The notes: generated by a model from the letters alone, not told the origin. A stretch of DNA of 64,000 nt from Thermococcus sp. (GCF_015521605.1 NZ_WANV01000036.1:1-64000); one strand, 5' to 3'. Counted from the first letter of the stretch, positions 53,080 through 63,092 are shown. A program made the numbers and translations.

Positions 53080-53910
53080 GTGGTATCAGTGGTGATAACC
53101 GGCAGGGGCGGAGCGGGAAAGACCACAATGACCGCCAACCTGGGTACGTACTTCTCCAAGAACGGATACAGGACGCTCGTCATAGACGGCGACCTGTACC
53201 TGCCCAAGCTTGCCTTTCATTTTGGAATATACAACCCGGTCTACAATCTTCACACCCTCCTGAAGAACCCGGACATGCGCGTTCTCAACGCCGTTTACCA
53301 CGACGTCAACACGGGGGTTGACGTGCTTCCGGGGAGCTCAAGGCTGTACGACGTCATCGACCTTGACAACAAACGACTCAGGGACATCGTGAGGGAGATT
53401 TCAACGAGGTATCAGCTGACGATAATAGACTCGCCCGTCGGCATACCCTTCGACACGATATCAACCTTCCGGCTCGCCCAGTATCAGCTTATAATACTAG
53501 AGATAGAGCGCTGCCCGATACACTCGATTCACAGAATGGTCGAGAACGAGGTTATCAAGCTCAAGGCCCTTGGCGAGGCCTACGGGCTTAAGGTGGGGGT
53601 GATAATAAACAAGGTCAGGGAATCGTCCCACAACATCGACGACGTTGTGGACTTCCTTGAGTACAGCGTCGACGTCCCCGTCGTCGGGATAATCCCCTAC
53701 GACTACAAGGTTCCGGAAGCGACGAATATAGGACGGCCGGTTCTCGACTATGCGCCCCACGCTCCGGCATCGAAGGCCATCCGGGAAGCTGGTGATGTTC
53801 TGAACGAGTGGATATTCGGAAAGAAGAGAGAAGGCATACTCCGCAGGTTATACGAGGCGATAATCTCATTCCTCCATTCCAGCAGAGTTCCTGCGGGCAA
53901 AAAGCTCTGA
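53080..53910 (+). CDS. MinD/ParA-family ATPase
   Basis: A 276-residue SIMIBI ATPase with the deviant Walker [12 protein letters not shown] (8-18), switch [10 protein letters not shown] and switch [16 protein letters not shown]-terminal basic helix ([15 protein letters not shown]) could serve as a membrane-targeting tail as in MinD. The role may be positioning or regulation; it is not of the Mrp group because it lacks the CxxC. The start is GTG 53080, eight bases after GGAGG (53067-53071). Its 3' end overlaps the opposing pyrE gene by 45 bases. Confidence 0.88.
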   Translation: MVSVVITGRGGAGKTTMTANLGTYFSKNGYRTLVIDGDLYLPKLAFHFGIYNPVYNLHTLLKNPDMRVLNAVYHDVNTGVDVLPGSSRLYDVIDLDNKRLRDIVREISTRYQLTIIDSPVGIPFDTISTFRLAQYQLIILEIERCPIHSIHRMVENEVIKLKALGEAYGLKVGVIINKVRESSHNIDDVVDFLEYSVDVPVVGIIPYDYKVPEATNIGRPVLDYAPHAPASKAIREAGDVLNEWIFGKKREGILRRLYEAIISFLHSSRVPAGKKL

Positions 53911-54417
53911 GACCGTGACAAGGGGTATGAACCTGTACTTCTTTTCTATTCTTTCGCCAGCCCCCTCTTCCCTGTCAACAACCACGCTTATGGCGGCTAT
54001 CTCGGCCCCGACATTCTCCAGGACCTCGGCGGCTCTCAGAACGCTCCCACCCGTGGTCGTCACGTCCTCGACCAGGAGTATCCTATCGCCGGGCTTTACC
54101 TCCCCCTCGATCTGGCTCCCCGTGCCGTGTCCCTTGGGCTTCTTGCGGACTATGACGAGGGGCTTTCCTGTTTCGAGCGCCAGAGCGGTCGCGATGGGAA
54201 CCGCCCCAAGCTCGGGACCGGCGACGCGGTCGAACTCGATGCCGAGGGTCTTGGCCTTCTCGGCCATCAGCCTCGCGATTATCCTCAGCGCCTCAGGATT
54301 GGTGGAGAGCTTCTTGACGTTGATGTAGTACTCGCTCTCCCGCCCGGAGGTGAGTATGAAGCGGCCGAAGAGTATGGCCCCCTCAGAGAAGAACATATCG
54401 ATGAGCTGGCCCTTCAT
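53866..54417 (-). CDS. pyrE: Orotate phosphoribosyltransferase
   Basis: Joins orotate to PRPP, giving orotidine 5'-phosphate in pyrimidine synthesis. The 183-residue protein has the PRPP motif [18 protein letters not shown] (about 114-131), the flexible loop [10 protein letters not shown], and the N-terminal [23 protein letters not shown] 54417 follows GGGGGAC; an ATG three codons upstream overlaps that site. The 45-base convergent overlap with the MinD-like gene is the longest in this window. Confidence 0.94.
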   Translation of the reverse strand: MKGQLIDMFFSEGAILFGRFILTSGRESEYYINVKKLSTNPEALRIIARLMAEKAKTLGIEFDRVAGPELGAVPIATALALETGKPLVIVRKKPKGHGTGSQIEGEVKPGDRILLVEDVTTTGGSVLRAAEVLENVGAEIAAISVVVDREEGAGERIEKKYRFIPLVTVSELFARRNSAGMEE

Positions 54418-54534
54418 GTCCCCCATTTTTGAACACCTTCGTGTAAATTCTCCTGCAGGTCACGGGTGAGATACACACCGAGTTTAAAAAAGTTGATGCC
54501 AACTTTAATAAGGCGGGACGGTGTAGAAAATACC

Positions 54535-55272
54535 ATGCTCACACCGGAAAAGGTCATCGGGTACTACTTCGGAATTGTAACACTTGTTGGAGGCATCTCC
54601 GTTCTGCTGGCAGTCAAGTACACCCTCCAGAGGTGGCGCTCCTTTCCCGAGAGCGGCTGGAGGGTTCAATCCTTCGCCCTCGGAGTGCTCGGCCTTATCA
54701 TGGCCTCGATCCTAGAGGCGCCCCTCCTGTTCCTCAAGACCTGGATTGCACTGGCCTTCGCTGCCGGGATAATCGAGGAGTCGGTGAAGCTCCTGCCCAT
54801 GAAGTTCTTTGGGCGCTCGCCAGAATGGGAGAAGTGGAAGCTCGTCATCGGGACAGGCCTTTTCCTCGGGATTGTAGAGGGAATAATGTACACCGCAGGA
54901 ATCTTCGCCCTGAACCAGGAACCCTACCTGGTGGCAGTTAGGGTAGTGCTTATGGGACTGCACACCATCTGGGCGGCCGTTTCCATTGGCTTCCTGCTCG
55001 GCGAGACCGGGTGGAAGCGCCTCGCGGGACTGGCCTTCTCGATGGCCGCCCACGCCCTCTACGACCTCCCACCGCTGGCAGTCGCCGACGGCTACTCCGG
55101 AACCGTTGTGGCGTATCTGGCCGGACTGTCAACTGGCTTCCTCCTCGTGACACCGCTCATGGCAAAGAAGGCGGCCGAGCTGGCCGAAAAACTGGTTCCC
55201 GAGGAAGGTGAAGAAACGGGCGAAGTTGGGGAAAACGCTGAAAAAACTGAGGAAAGCGATGTCATCTTTTAG
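54535..55272 (+). CDS. PrsW-like intramembrane metalloprotease
   Basis: A 245-residue protein with about seven membrane helices. The conserved motifs of the PrsW/CAAX-protease group are present: [11 protein letters not shown] (paired glutamates, about 82-92), [17 protein letters not shown] and AHALYD (metal-binding His and Asp). The tail after residue 225 is acidic and hydrophilic ([18 protein letters not shown]). PrsW cleaves anti-sigma factors in Bacillus; the archaeal substrate is unknown. GGTG 11 bases before ATG 54535 supports that start. Convergent overlap with the ligase gene is 11 bases. Confidence 0.82.
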   Translation: MLTPEKVIGYYFGIVTLVGGISVLLAVKYTLQRWRSFPESGWRVQSFALGVLGLIMASILEAPLLFLKTWIALAFAAGIIEESVKLLPMKFFGRSPEWEKWKLVIGTGLFLGIVEGIMYTAGIFALNQEPYLVAVRVVLMGLHTIWAAVSIGFLLGETGWKRLAGLAFSMAAHALYDLPPLAVADGYSGTVVAYLAGLSTGFLLVTPLMAKKAAELAEKLVPEEGEETGEVGENAEKTEESDVIF

Positions 55273-56941
55273 CCTTAAATCTCTCCTGGAACTCGTAGAG
55301 CTGGGCTATGCGCTCGATGGTGTCCGCTTCCTCCGGACTCTTGTCTTCTCTTAAAGCCACGTAACGCGGGAAGCGGAGGGCAAAGCCGCTCTCGTACTTC
55401 GGGCTCTTCTGTATCTCCTGGTAGGTGACCTGGATAACAACTTTCGGCTCTATCTCGACGTATTTGCCCTCCTCGCGGACTATGAGGGGCTTGAGCATCC
55501 TCGTGAACTCGGCCAGGTCCTCGTCGGTGAAGCCGCTCCCAACCTTTCCAACCGGGACGAACTCGCCGCTGTGTGGATCAAAGGCCGCAACCAGGAACGA
55601 GCCGAGGAGGTGTGCGCGCCTTCCCTCGCCCCACTCCGCGCCTATTATGACGAGGTCGAGGTCTTCCATGGTCGGCTTTATCTTGAGCCACTTCTTCCCC
55701 CTGTTTCCGGGCTCGTAAACCGAATCCAGGCGCTTCGCCATCAGCCCCTCATGGCCCAGCTCAAGGGCGCGCTGGTAGAATGCCTCAGCCTCGTCGGCCT
55801 TTGCAGTCACCAGCTGCTCGGCCAGTCTTATCCTCTCATTTGAGGAGATTATCCCCTCAAGCCTCTTCCTGCGCTCGGAGAAGGGGGTGTCTATCAGCCC
55901 CTCGCCGTCAACGTAGAGGACGTCGAAGAGGTTCAGCTCAAGGGGTATTTTCTCTATCATCTCCTCGATGTTGTACTTCCTCCTGAAGCGCCTCAGGACG
56001 TACTGGAAGGGCCTGGGCTTTCCTTCCTCACCCACGGCAACGAGCTCGCCCTCCACGATGGCCTTTTCAGCTTTCACGCTCTCCAGAACCGCGTCAACCA
56101 CCTCGGGGATGGACTTCGTCACGTTCTCCAGCCTGCGGGAGTAGATAACGACCCTATCCCCGTCCTTGTGAACCTGAACGCGCGCGCCATCATATTTTAT
56201 CTCGAACGCCGCCTTTCCACCCATCTCCGTCAGCGCTTCCTTCACACTGGCCGCGTTCTGGGCGAGCATCGGCCTTATAGGCTTGCCCACCTGAATCCTG
56301 ACCTTTGAGAGGCCTTCGTTCCCCTCAAGCTTGGCCACCCTGGCTACGTATCCGAAGTCGCTCGTGAGCATGTAGGCCCTTTCGACGAGCTCGGCCTTGA
56401 CGCCAAAGGCGCTCGCTATGGCGTCCCTCATGAGCCCCTCGGCGACACCGGTTCTCATCGTTCCGAGAACCGTCCTGGCCAGGTACTTGCCCTCCTCGGG
56501 TTGAGAGTCCATGAAGAGGTTGGCCAGATACTTCAGCTTTCTGTCCTGACTCCCCTGCCCGCTGGCCTCCGCTATCTTCACGAAGGTGTCATAAACGCGC
56601 TTTATGGTCAGCGGCTGGGAGAAGAAGCTCTTCTGCCTTTTCTTTTTCAGGGCTAAAGCAACGCTCTCTCCCAAATCGCCAGTGTCTCTCACGGAGTTCT
56701 CTATCTCCCTCTCGGGGACACCTGTTGCCATCGAGACGGCCTTTATGAGGAGCTTCTCGCCGACGCCGAGCTCCCTCTCGTCCCAGTCAGGGAAGACCTT
56801 TCCAAGGATGAGGTAAGGTATTATCTCAAGGAGCTCATCGGGAGTTCTCTTTAGAAAATCTGAGACGAATCTCGTCTTGAGGGTCTTGAGGGTTGTTTTT
56901 TCCAGGCGTCTGTAAAGGTCGGCCAGCTCGGCATATTTCAT
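55262..56941 (-). CDS. lig: ATP-dependent DNA ligase
   Basis: Seals nicks during replication and repair. The 559-residue family B-type archaeal ligase has an N-terminal DNA-binding domain (about 1-210), the adenylation domain with active Lys in [12 protein letters not shown] (about 249), motifs [36 protein letters not shown] and WLKIKP, and the OB-fold domain (about 425-559). ATG 56941 follows GAGGTGGTGAAG; the reading frame extends further upstream but without a suitable start. It is 44 bases after the pantoate kinase gene on the same strand. Confidence 0.96.
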   Translation of the reverse strand: MKYAELADLYRRLEKTTLKTLKTRFVSDFLKRTPDELLEIIPYLILGKVFPDWDERELGVGEKLLIKAVSMATGVPEREIENSVRDTGDLGESVALALKKKRQKSFFSQPLTIKRVYDTFVKIAEASGQGSQDRKLKYLANLFMDSQPEEGKYLARTVLGTMRTGVAEGLMRDAIASAFGVKAELVERAYMLTSDFGYVARVAKLEGNEGLSKVRIQVGKPIRPMLAQNAASVKEALTEMGGKAAFEIKYDGARVQVHKDGDRVVIYSRRLENVTKSIPEVVDAVLESVKAEKAIVEGELVAVGEEGKPRPFQYVLRRFRRKYNIEEMIEKIPLELNLFDVLYVDGEGLIDTPFSERRKRLEGIISSNERIRLAEQLVTAKADEAEAFYQRALELGHEGLMAKRLDSVYEPGNRGKKWLKIKPTMEDLDLVIIGAEWGEGRRAHLLGSFLVAAFDPHSGEFVPVGKVGSGFTDEDLAEFTRMLKPLIVREEGKYVEIEPKVVIQVTYQEIQKSPKYESGFALRFPRYVALREDKSPEEADTIERIAQLYEFQERFKAKR

Positions 56942-56985
56942 CTTCACCACCTGGGACAGGTTAGGAAAAAGGAGGATAAAAGGGT

Positions 56986-57888
56986 TTAGCCGACCCACCT
57001 TCCTACCACGGGCCGTCCCGCGTGGATTCCGGTCACATCGTAGGGCAGGCCAAGGTCGGCCAGCAGGCCCTTTGCCTTTTCAAGCTCATTATCCCTTACG
57101 AGGGCAAAGAGACCCCGCCCCAGCATTATCATGGAACTGGGATTTCCGAGCACCCTGTCAAGCTCCCTGGCCAGCTCAAGGAGTTCTCCCTCCAGAAGGC
57201 CTGTTTTTTCGGCGAATTCCCTCGCCAGAACCATCATCCTCTCCGGACTCGGCCCCCGAAGGAGCTTCTCAAGTGCCTCCCTTCCCCAGAGCTCTATGGC
57301 CTTCACAACGTCACCGTCCAGAACTTCTCTCGTTGATAGCCTTCCAAGAGGAACCACGAGAACCCGGTAGTCCTCGAAGAACAGGTTGTCGACAACCCCG
57401 ATTCCCGGACCGCCGGCCTTAACGCGAACCTCCATCCCTCCGGCCATCTGAGCCACGACGTCCCCGAGACCGCCCCTGTTGATGACCTCATACTTGTGCG
57501 CTATCTGAGCCGCTTTGAGCCATGTCCCACCGAAGGTGTAGCTCAAAGCCAGAGCCGTGCCCAGGGCGCCGCCGGCACTGTTACCGAAGCCGTATCCATT
57601 TGGGAAGTCGAAGTACTGCCAGATTTCAACCTCCCCATGGAAATCCCGGGGAACGAGTTCATCCGCGACGGAATAGCTTATGATCGCCCGTTTCTTCTCA
57701 ACAGGCTCACCGTTGAAGGCGATGTGAATGTGCCTCTCAAGGGAGCCCTCCTCCACGCTCGCGAAGACGTTGACGCCCTTGTCGATGTTCACGCCCGCCC
57801 CGAGGGAGCCGGCTTTGAGCGGGTCATCGTGAAACATCGGGACGAAGAACGCCGTTATATGCGCTGGGACAAAAGCCCTAACGAGCAC
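56986..57888 (-). CDS. Pantoate kinase (GHMP superfamily)
   Basis: Phosphorylates pantoate to 4-phosphopantoate, the archaeal replacement for the pantothenate kinase route to CoA. The 300-residue GHMP kinase shows [12 protein letters not shown] at the N-terminus, the phosphate loop [16 protein letters not shown] (about 119-134) and a C-terminal [12 protein letters not shown]. Start is GTG 57888 after GGAGGTGAGA. TATA CCACTTTTAAAAGGC lies at about 57920-57934. Together with ketopantoate reductase at 6326-7225 it gives two of the CoA-pathway steps. Confidence 0.92.
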   Translation of the reverse strand: MLVRAFVPAHITAFFVPMFHDDPLKAGSLGAGVNIDKGVNVFASVEEGSLERHIHIAFNGEPVEKKRAIISYSVADELVPRDFHGEVEIWQYFDFPNGYGFGNSAGGALGTALALSYTFGGTWLKAAQIAHKYEVINRGGLGDVVAQMAGGMEVRVKAGGPGIGVVDNLFFEDYRVLVVPLGRLSTREVLDGDVVKAIELWGREALEKLLRGPSPERMMVLAREFAEKTGLLEGELLELARELDRVLGNPSSMIMLGRGLFALVRDNELEKAKGLLADLGLPYDVTGIHAGRPVVGRWVG

Positions 57889-57956
57889 TCTCTCACCTCC
57901 GAGAAGAGGTTGAACGTTTGCCTTTTAAAAGTGGCGAGAAAAGAAAAAGGAAAGAC

Positions 57957-59564
57957 TCATTCCTCTACCACGTACACGGGAACCTTTCCGTGCGGTATGC
58001 CGTACTTCTTGCCGTACCACTCACTGAGGAAGTACCAGGCCCCGATGAGGAGCACGAAGCCAAGTGGCAGGAGGATCCACCAGCTGTGGACTCCGAGTCC
58101 GAAGAGGAGGTAGAGGATTATGCCGACGCCCGAGGCGGTCATTGCGTAGGGAACCTGGGTCGTGACGTGGTCTATGTGGTCGGAACCGCTGAACATCGAG
58201 CTCATGATTGTCGTATCACTGATCGGGGAGCAGTGGTCGCCGAAGATACCGCCGGCGAAGACGGCACCGATTGCCGCGAAGACCTCCGGGCCAACGTAGC
58301 CTGTAACGCCGTAGGCGAGGGGTATCGCTATCGGCAGCATGATGCTGAAGGTTCCCCAGCTCGTTCCGGTCGTGAATGAGATGAACATCGAGATGAGGAA
58401 CACTATCAGCGGCACCCAGCTCCCGGTGACGCCGGCGCTCTTGGCGAGGTCGACGATGTAGGGGGCGGTTCCAACTGCGTCTGTCGCGCTCTTGATGCTC
58501 CACGCGAGCAGCAGGATGGTGTTGGCTATGACCATCTGCTTCATGCCGCGGACTATGGCGTCCTCGGCTTCCTCAATCGTCATCTGCTTGGTGGCGAGCA
58601 CGAGGAAGAAGGCCACGACGACCATCGCGAAGCTTCCCCAGAGGAGCGCCAGTGCAGAGTCGGAGTTCCCGAGGACTCCCATCAGTCCATCGGTGGCGTA
58701 GACCTCGCCCCCACCGCCGGTGTACCACATACCGTAGAGGGTGACGAAGATCAGCGTCAGTATGGGCCATATGAAGATGTGGACGCTTCCCCCCTCCTTG
58801 GGCATGCCGAGATCAACCTCGGTGGTCATTAGCGGCTTCGCACCGTCACGCAGGACTTTGCCCTCCGTCCTGGCGCGCATCTCGGCCTGGAGCATGGCAC
58901 CATAGTGCCTGTGGGTGAGCGCCACGATGAAGACGAGTATTATCGCCAGTATCGAGTAGAACCTGAAGGGAACGCTGTGGGCCCACGCACCGTAGGCGCC
59001 CCCAACAGACGCCAGGTCAACGTTCAGCTTGCTGAAGGCGTCCCCTATCAGGCCGACCTCGTAGCCTATCCAGGTCGAGACTATCGCCAAACCCGCGACC
59101 GGTGCAGCCGTTGAATCGTCGATGTATGCAAGCATCTCACGCGAGACCCTCGTCCTGTCGGTGATGGGCCTCATGGTGTTACCGACGATGATGGTGTTGG
59201 TGTAGTCGTCGAAGAATATGAGCACACCGAGGAGCCATCCCATCAGAGAGGCGCCGCGGCTGCTTTTAACCCTGCTCGCGAGGGCGCGGCCTATCGCATA
59301 CGCACCGCCGGACTTATAGATCAGCCCGACGCCGGCTCCAATGAGGAAGTCGAACAGCAGTATCTTGACGTTCCAGTCGTCGGTGGCGTTCGCCACTATC
59401 CAGTCAAGGGTCTGCGTGGTTCCGGTCACTGGGTTCCAGCCGGAGATCATGACGCCCCCAATCCAGACACCGGCGAACAGCGCTAGGATAACCCTCTTCG
59501 TCCATATCGCCAGTATAATAGCCACCAGGGGTGGCAGCAGAGACAGTATTCCGAAATCCGACAC
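57957..59564 (-). CDS. NhaC-family Na+/H+ antiporter
   Basis: A 535-residue membrane protein with about 12 helices. Characteristic segments are FFDDYTNTIIVGNTMRPITD, FTTGTSWGTFSIMLPIAIPLAYG and GGIFGDHCSPISDTTIMSSMFSGSDHIDHV, which hold the acidic and polar residues of the ion path. It exchanges sodium for protons or substrates such as malate/lactate in the wider family. Start GTG 59564 follows GGTGGGGGTGAA. TATA AAGCTTATATCCC at about 59605-59617 on the minus strand. Confidence 0.92.
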   Translation of the reverse strand: MSDFGILSLLPPLVAIILAIWTKRVILALFAGVWIGGVMISGWNPVTGTTQTLDWIVANATDDWNVKILLFDFLIGAGVGLIYKSGGAYAIGRALASRVKSSRGASLMGWLLGVLIFFDDYTNTIIVGNTMRPITDRTRVSREMLAYIDDSTAAPVAGLAIVSTWIGYEVGLIGDAFSKLNVDLASVGGAYGAWAHSVPFRFYSILAIILVFIVALTHRHYGAMLQAEMRARTEGKVLRDGAKPLMTTEVDLGMPKEGGSVHIFIWPILTLIFVTLYGMWYTGGGGEVYATDGLMGVLGNSDSALALLWGSFAMVVVAFFLVLATKQMTIEEAEDAIVRGMKQMVIANTILLLAWSIKSATDAVGTAPYIVDLAKSAGVTGSWVPLIVFLISMFISFTTGTSWGTFSIMLPIAIPLAYGVTGYVGPEVFAAIGAVFAGGIFGDHCSPISDTTIMSSMFSGSDHIDHVTTQVPYAMTASGVGIILYLLFGLGVHSWWILLPLGFVLLIGAWYFLSEWYGKKYGIPHGKVPVYVVEE

Positions 59565-59816
59565 GGTTTCACCCCCACCTAAATATCATGCCTTGAATTC
59601 TTGGATGGGATATAAGCTTTCCTGAAGACTTTTTGACATAATGACATATTTTCGAAAATTTCATGGCTCCTTTCCATACATTTGAACCGAATTTCCTGCG
59701 TTCTGGTGAATACTGGTGTACCCCTGCATTAATGCATACTCTCAAGTACAATAATGCGCACCAATTCCATAAAAATCTTTCCCAGAAAAAGCTTCAGAAA
59801 AGAGTGTTTTGGGCTT
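59565..59816. promoter_or_regulatory. Intergenic region with two palindromes
   Basis: A 310-base AT-rich gap without a gene. It holds the NhaC promoter at about 59605-59617, the palindrome ATTTTCGAAAAT (59648-59659) about 30 bases upstream of that promoter, and TGCATTAATGCA (59725-59736). Their functions are unknown; the first is well placed for a regulator of the antiporter. Confidence 0.4.
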
Positions 59817-59842
59817 AAAAAACGCTAAGTAGGGACGACTTA
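59817..59842 (-). terminator. Hairpin terminator after the uracil-DNA glycosylase gene
   Basis: On the minus strand TAAGT-N7-ACTTA is followed by GCG and six T residues. A second hairpin (TTACTC-GGAA-GAGTAA, 59840-59855) precedes it. The position, 30-60 bases after the stop codon, fits transcript end formation. Confidence 0.5.
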
Positions 59843-59874
59843 CTCGGAAGAGTAATTGAAAAGTGGGAGTAATT

Positions 59875-60462
59875 TCATGGAGAGCCTCTGATGAGCTCCT
59901 TCAGTTTCAGGAAATCCTTCCGCAGTTCCTCCTTCAGCGGGGGACGGTATAGGGCCACCGCCGGGTGGTACATCGGCATTATGACGAATTTCCCGAAAAG
60001 GGTGTTTGCCTCGAAAGTTTTCCCGTGTATCTTGCTTATCGGTTCGGCTTCGAAGCCGAACTTTTCGAGGATGTAGCGCATCGAGTGCCTGCCGAGGGGC
60101 ACTATCACCTTGGGCCGGATTATGTCTATCTGCCTGTCGAGGTACGGGGAGCAGGCCTTGATTTCATCATCGGTGGGGTCGCGGTTTTCGGGGGGGCGGC
60201 ACTTCACTATGTTGGTGATGTAGACCTCGTCCCGGGTAAGCCCTATCTCAGCCAATAGCTCGTCGAGAACTTTACCCGCCCTGCCGACGAAGGGAAGGCC
60301 CTTCTGATCTTCCCAGTACCCCGGTGCCTCTCCGACGAACATTATTTCAGCACCGTAACTTCCGGAACCAGGAACGGCGTTCGTTCTGAGCTTCCCGAGG
60401 GGGCACCTCTGGCACGCCTTAATCCGCTCCTCAAGCTTTCTCATCGCCTCTTCCCTGCCCAT
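59875..60462 (-). CDS. Type 4 uracil-DNA glycosylase
   Basis: Removes uracil from DNA, a key repair step at high temperature. The 195-residue family 4 UDG has [4Fe-4S] cysteines: CQRCPLGK (17-20) and two later cysteines in NIVKCRPPENRDP and EIKACSPY. The active motif is GEAPGYWEDQKGLPFVGRAG and the second motif is MYHPAVALY. ATG 60462 is preceded by GAGGTG and overlaps nothing; the gene upstream ends 10 bases away, so both form one unit. Confidence 0.94.
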   Translation of the reverse strand: MGREEAMRKLEERIKACQRCPLGKLRTNAVPGSGSYGAEIMFVGEAPGYWEDQKGLPFVGRAGKVLDELLAEIGLTRDEVYITNIVKCRPPENRDPTDDEIKACSPYLDRQIDIIRPKVIVPLGRHSMRYILEKFGFEAEPISKIHGKTFEANTLFGKFVIMPMYHPAVALYRPPLKEELRKDFLKLKELIRGSP

Positions 60463-60471
60463 GGGAACACC

Positions 60472-60831
60472 TCATTTCCTGAGTCCGAGAGTCTTCTGGG
60501 CGAGGTAGGCCTTGAGGAACTCGACCCAGGCGGTGTAGTAGCCCTTCTCGTATTCGTCTCTGAACTCGTGTTCGAGTATTCCCTGGAAGTGCTCAAGGAG
60601 CTTCTCTGCCTTTTCCCGGTCGTGCTCGTTTATCAGCTGGACTATAAGCGCGTCGGTGTCGTTGTCCTTCAGGGCGCTCATGAATCCGTTTATGGCCTTT
60701 CCGTAGCCCCTGCCCCACTCGTCGGAGCCGGCCATCTTCTGGAGCTTCTCCAGGTGCGCCTTCGCCTTTGTGAAGTCCCTCCTCAGCAGAGCACGGAGGA
60801 ACATTTCCATCCTCATTTCTCTCGCTGGCAT
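60472..60831 (-). CDS. Conserved hypothetical helical protein, 119 residues
   Basis: A hydrophilic, mostly helical protein (MEMFLRALLRRDFTKAKAHLEKLQKMAGSDEWGRGYGKAINGF...), with two-helix repeats like a small helical-hairpin domain. No catalytic motif. GGTGGTGAG precedes ATG 60831 and a TATA-like AGGTTAAAAGC is about 35 bases upstream. It is the first gene of a probable operon with the uracil-DNA glycosylase; a repair link would be only a guess. Confidence 0.75.
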   Translation of the reverse strand: MPAREMRMEMFLRALLRRDFTKAKAHLEKLQKMAGSDEWGRGYGKAINGFMSALKDNDTDALIVQLINEHDREKAEKLLEHFQGILEHEFRDEYEKGYYTAWVEFLKAYLAQKTLGLRK

Positions 60832-60926
60832 CTCACCACCGGACTAAGTTTGAGGGCCTGCTTTTAACCTTACCCCTCTACCCAAGTATGGGGCATAGAT
60901 ATGCAGGAAAATCTTCATATTTACGC

Positions 60927-60940
60927 AAAAGTTTTTATAC
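60927..60940 (+). promoter_or_regulatory. Predicted tes promoter
   Basis: AAAGTTTTTATACC is a strong TATA match about 55 bases upstream of the tes start, giving a leader of roughly 25 bases that ends in GAAGAGGTGAG. Confidence 0.6.
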
Positions 60941-60989
60941 CAGATGATTGGATAAATGACCAAAGGCGAAAGTTGAAGAGGTGAGTAGC

Positions 60990-62765
60990 ATGGCAGAGAG
61001 CGTTGGTGAAGTGCCCAGCGGTGAGAAAGAATTCGACCAGCTAACGAGGAGGATCAGGGACATAGTCGAGTTCCCGGAGATCAGCGAGGAGGAGTTCGAG
61101 GAGATGCTCAGGAAGGCCAGCAGGGCCTACGGTGCACCGCTGCCGCACAGAACGTATTCCCTCTGCCCGGAGACCAGAAGGGTTGTCCCCGCACTCGTCT
61201 GGGAGAAGGACGGCAAGGTATGGATAACGAAGCGCTGTCCGGAAGGTATGATAACCGATGTCTATTATGAGGACGTTGAGCAGTATTACAGGTTCCAGAA
61301 GTGGAAGTTCGATTTCAAGCTCATGAGCGCCAACGTTGACGCCTCGGGCGTCAACTGTCCCCTCGACTGCGGCCTCTGTGCGAGGCACCGCTCCCACACC
61401 AGCCTTCTCAACATCGTTCTCACCAACCGCTGCAACCTGAGCTGCTGGTACTGCTTCTTCTACGCCAAGGAGGGCCAGCCGATATACGAACCCACCCTCG
61501 AGCAGATACGCATGATGCTCCGCAACGCCAAGAAGGAGCATCCGATAGGTGCCAACGCCGTCCAGCTCACCGGAGGCGAGCCCACCCTCAGGGATGACCT
61601 CATAGAGGTAATCAGAATCGCCAAGGAGGAGGGCTACGACCACGTCCAGCTCAACACCGATGGAATAAAGCTCGCTTTCGAGCCGGAACTGGTCAAAGAG
61701 ATACGCAGGGCAGGGGTCAACGTACTGTACCTCAGCTACGATGGAATGAGCCCCCAGACCAACTGGAAGAACCACTGGGAGATTCCGCTCATCTTTGAGA
61801 ACGTCAGGAAGGCCAACGGGCCGGGCATAGTCCTCGTGCCGACCACCATAAGGAACGTCAACGACCACGAGCTCGGGGCAATAATAAACTTCGGCCTCAA
61901 CCACCTGGACATCGTCAGGGGCGTCAACTTCCAGCCGATTTCCCTCGTCGGAAGGGTCCCCAAGAAGGAGCGCCAGCGCTTCAGAATAACGATCCCCGGG
62001 GCCATAAAGCGCATAGAGGAGCAGACTCACGGTGCAATAGCCAGGGAGGACTGGTACCCGATCCCGATAGCCGGCCACATAGCCAAGTTCTTTGAGGCAT
62101 TTTCAGGAAGCAAGTACTACATGACCAGCCACTACGGCTGCGGCGCGGCGACCTACGTCTTCCTCGACAGGGAAAACAAGAGGGTCGTTCCGATAGGAAG
62201 GTTCCTCGACGTCGAGGGGTTTGTTGAGTACCTGGAGAGCAAGGCGGAGGAGATAGAGCACTGGAAGAGCATGGGCAGGCTCCACAAGCTCAAACTTGGT
62301 GCCGAGATATTCATGAAGTTCAAGAGCTTCTACGACGAGAAGTACGCCCCGGAGGGGCTCGGAGTCCTCGACCTCATAAAGAACGCCTTCGTTCACGGCA
62401 ACTACGACGCCCTTGGAAAGTTCCACATAAACTCCCTCTTCCTTGGAATGATGCACTTCATGGACGAGTACAACTACGACGTTGAGAGGGTTGAGCGCTG
62501 CGTCATCCACTACGCAATGCCGGACGGAAGGATAGTGCCCTTCTGTACCTTCAACGTGATCCCTGAGCTCTACAGGGACAAGGTTCAGGCCCAGTTCAGC
62601 TACACCTGGGAGGAGTGGAAGGCCATGCACCCAGACTGGGAGTACCAGAAGGACAAGTACATCAGGACGAAGGAGTTCGTTGAGCGGATGAAGAACAGCG
62701 AGCTCTACAGGAAGACCTACATCGACATCGAGGACTACCTTGGGGTCATGGAAAGCGGGAAGTGA
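60990..62765 (+). CDS. tes: Tetraether lipid synthase (radical SAM, Tes)
   Basis: Joins the phytanyl tails of archaeol lipids to form tetraether (GDGT) membranes. The 591-residue protein has the radical SAM cysteines in TNRCNLSCWYCFFYA (CxxxCxxC), preceded by an extra cysteine group (NCPLDCGLCARHR, about 122-134) for auxiliary clusters and followed by more cysteines in HYGCGAA, ERCVIHY and VPFCTF. This cysteine pattern and length fit the recently described Tes proteins. ATG 60990 follows GAGGTGAG; GTG 60981 lies in that site. It is followed after 10 bases by a small unknown gene. Confidence 0.92.
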   Translation: MAESVGEVPSGEKEFDQLTRRIRDIVEFPEISEEEFEEMLRKASRAYGAPLPHRTYSLCPETRRVVPALVWEKDGKVWITKRCPEGMITDVYYEDVEQYYRFQKWKFDFKLMSANVDASGVNCPLDCGLCARHRSHTSLLNIVLTNRCNLSCWYCFFYAKEGQPIYEPTLEQIRMMLRNAKKEHPIGANAVQLTGGEPTLRDDLIEVIRIAKEEGYDHVQLNTDGIKLAFEPELVKEIRRAGVNVLYLSYDGMSPQTNWKNHWEIPLIFENVRKANGPGIVLVPTTIRNVNDHELGAIINFGLNHLDIVRGVNFQPISLVGRVPKKERQRFRITIPGAIKRIEEQTHGAIAREDWYPIPIAGHIAKFFEAFSGSKYYMTSHYGCGAATYVFLDRENKRVVPIGRFLDVEGFVEYLESKAEEIEHWKSMGRLHKLKLGAEIFMKFKSFYDEKYAPEGLGVLDLIKNAFVHGNYDALGKFHINSLFLGMMHFMDEYNYDVERVERCVIHYAMPDGRIVPFCTFNVIPELYRDKVQAQFSYTWEEWKAMHPDWEYQKDKYIRTKEFVERMKNSELYRKTYIDIEDYLGVMESGK

Positions 62766-62775
62766 GGTGGTCGAA

Positions 62776-63081
62776 ATGAGCGTCAGTCCGGACAAGAGGC
62801 TCACGATGCTCAGCTTCAGGTTCGGGAACATAGACTGGGAGAAGGCCACGGCAAAGCAGTACGAGCTCCTGAAGGACGAGAGGATATGGAGGGCGTTCCT
62901 CAACGGATACTCCAAGAACGGCTTCGTGATATTCGACGAGGACGCACTTCCCAGGGAGGAGCTCCTGGAGGCCCTGAAAGAGCTGGAACCGGAAATAGTC
63001 GGAGAGGAGCGCATAGCGGTGAAGGAGCTCGTGGAATCCAGCTACTCATGGAACAACATCCTGGGGAGCATGGAATCATAA
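62776..63081 (+). CDS. Small unknown protein co-transcribed with tes
   Basis: A 101-residue soluble protein without signal or membrane segment (starting MSVSPDKRLTMLSFRFGNID; middle IWRAFLNGYSKNGFVIFDED; end YSWNNILGSMES). It starts 10 bases after the tes stop, with GAGGTGGTCGAA as its ribosome site, so it is translated from the same message. I do not recognise a family and there are no cysteines, which argues against an electron carrier. A binding partner or regulator of Tes is a possibility based on position only. Confidence 0.8.
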   Translation: MSVSPDKRLTMLSFRFGNIDWEKATAKQYELLKDERIWRAFLNGYSKNGFVIFDEDALPREELLEALKELEPEIVGEERIAVKELVESSYSWNNILGSMES

Positions 63082-63092
63082 AAAGAAAAGGC

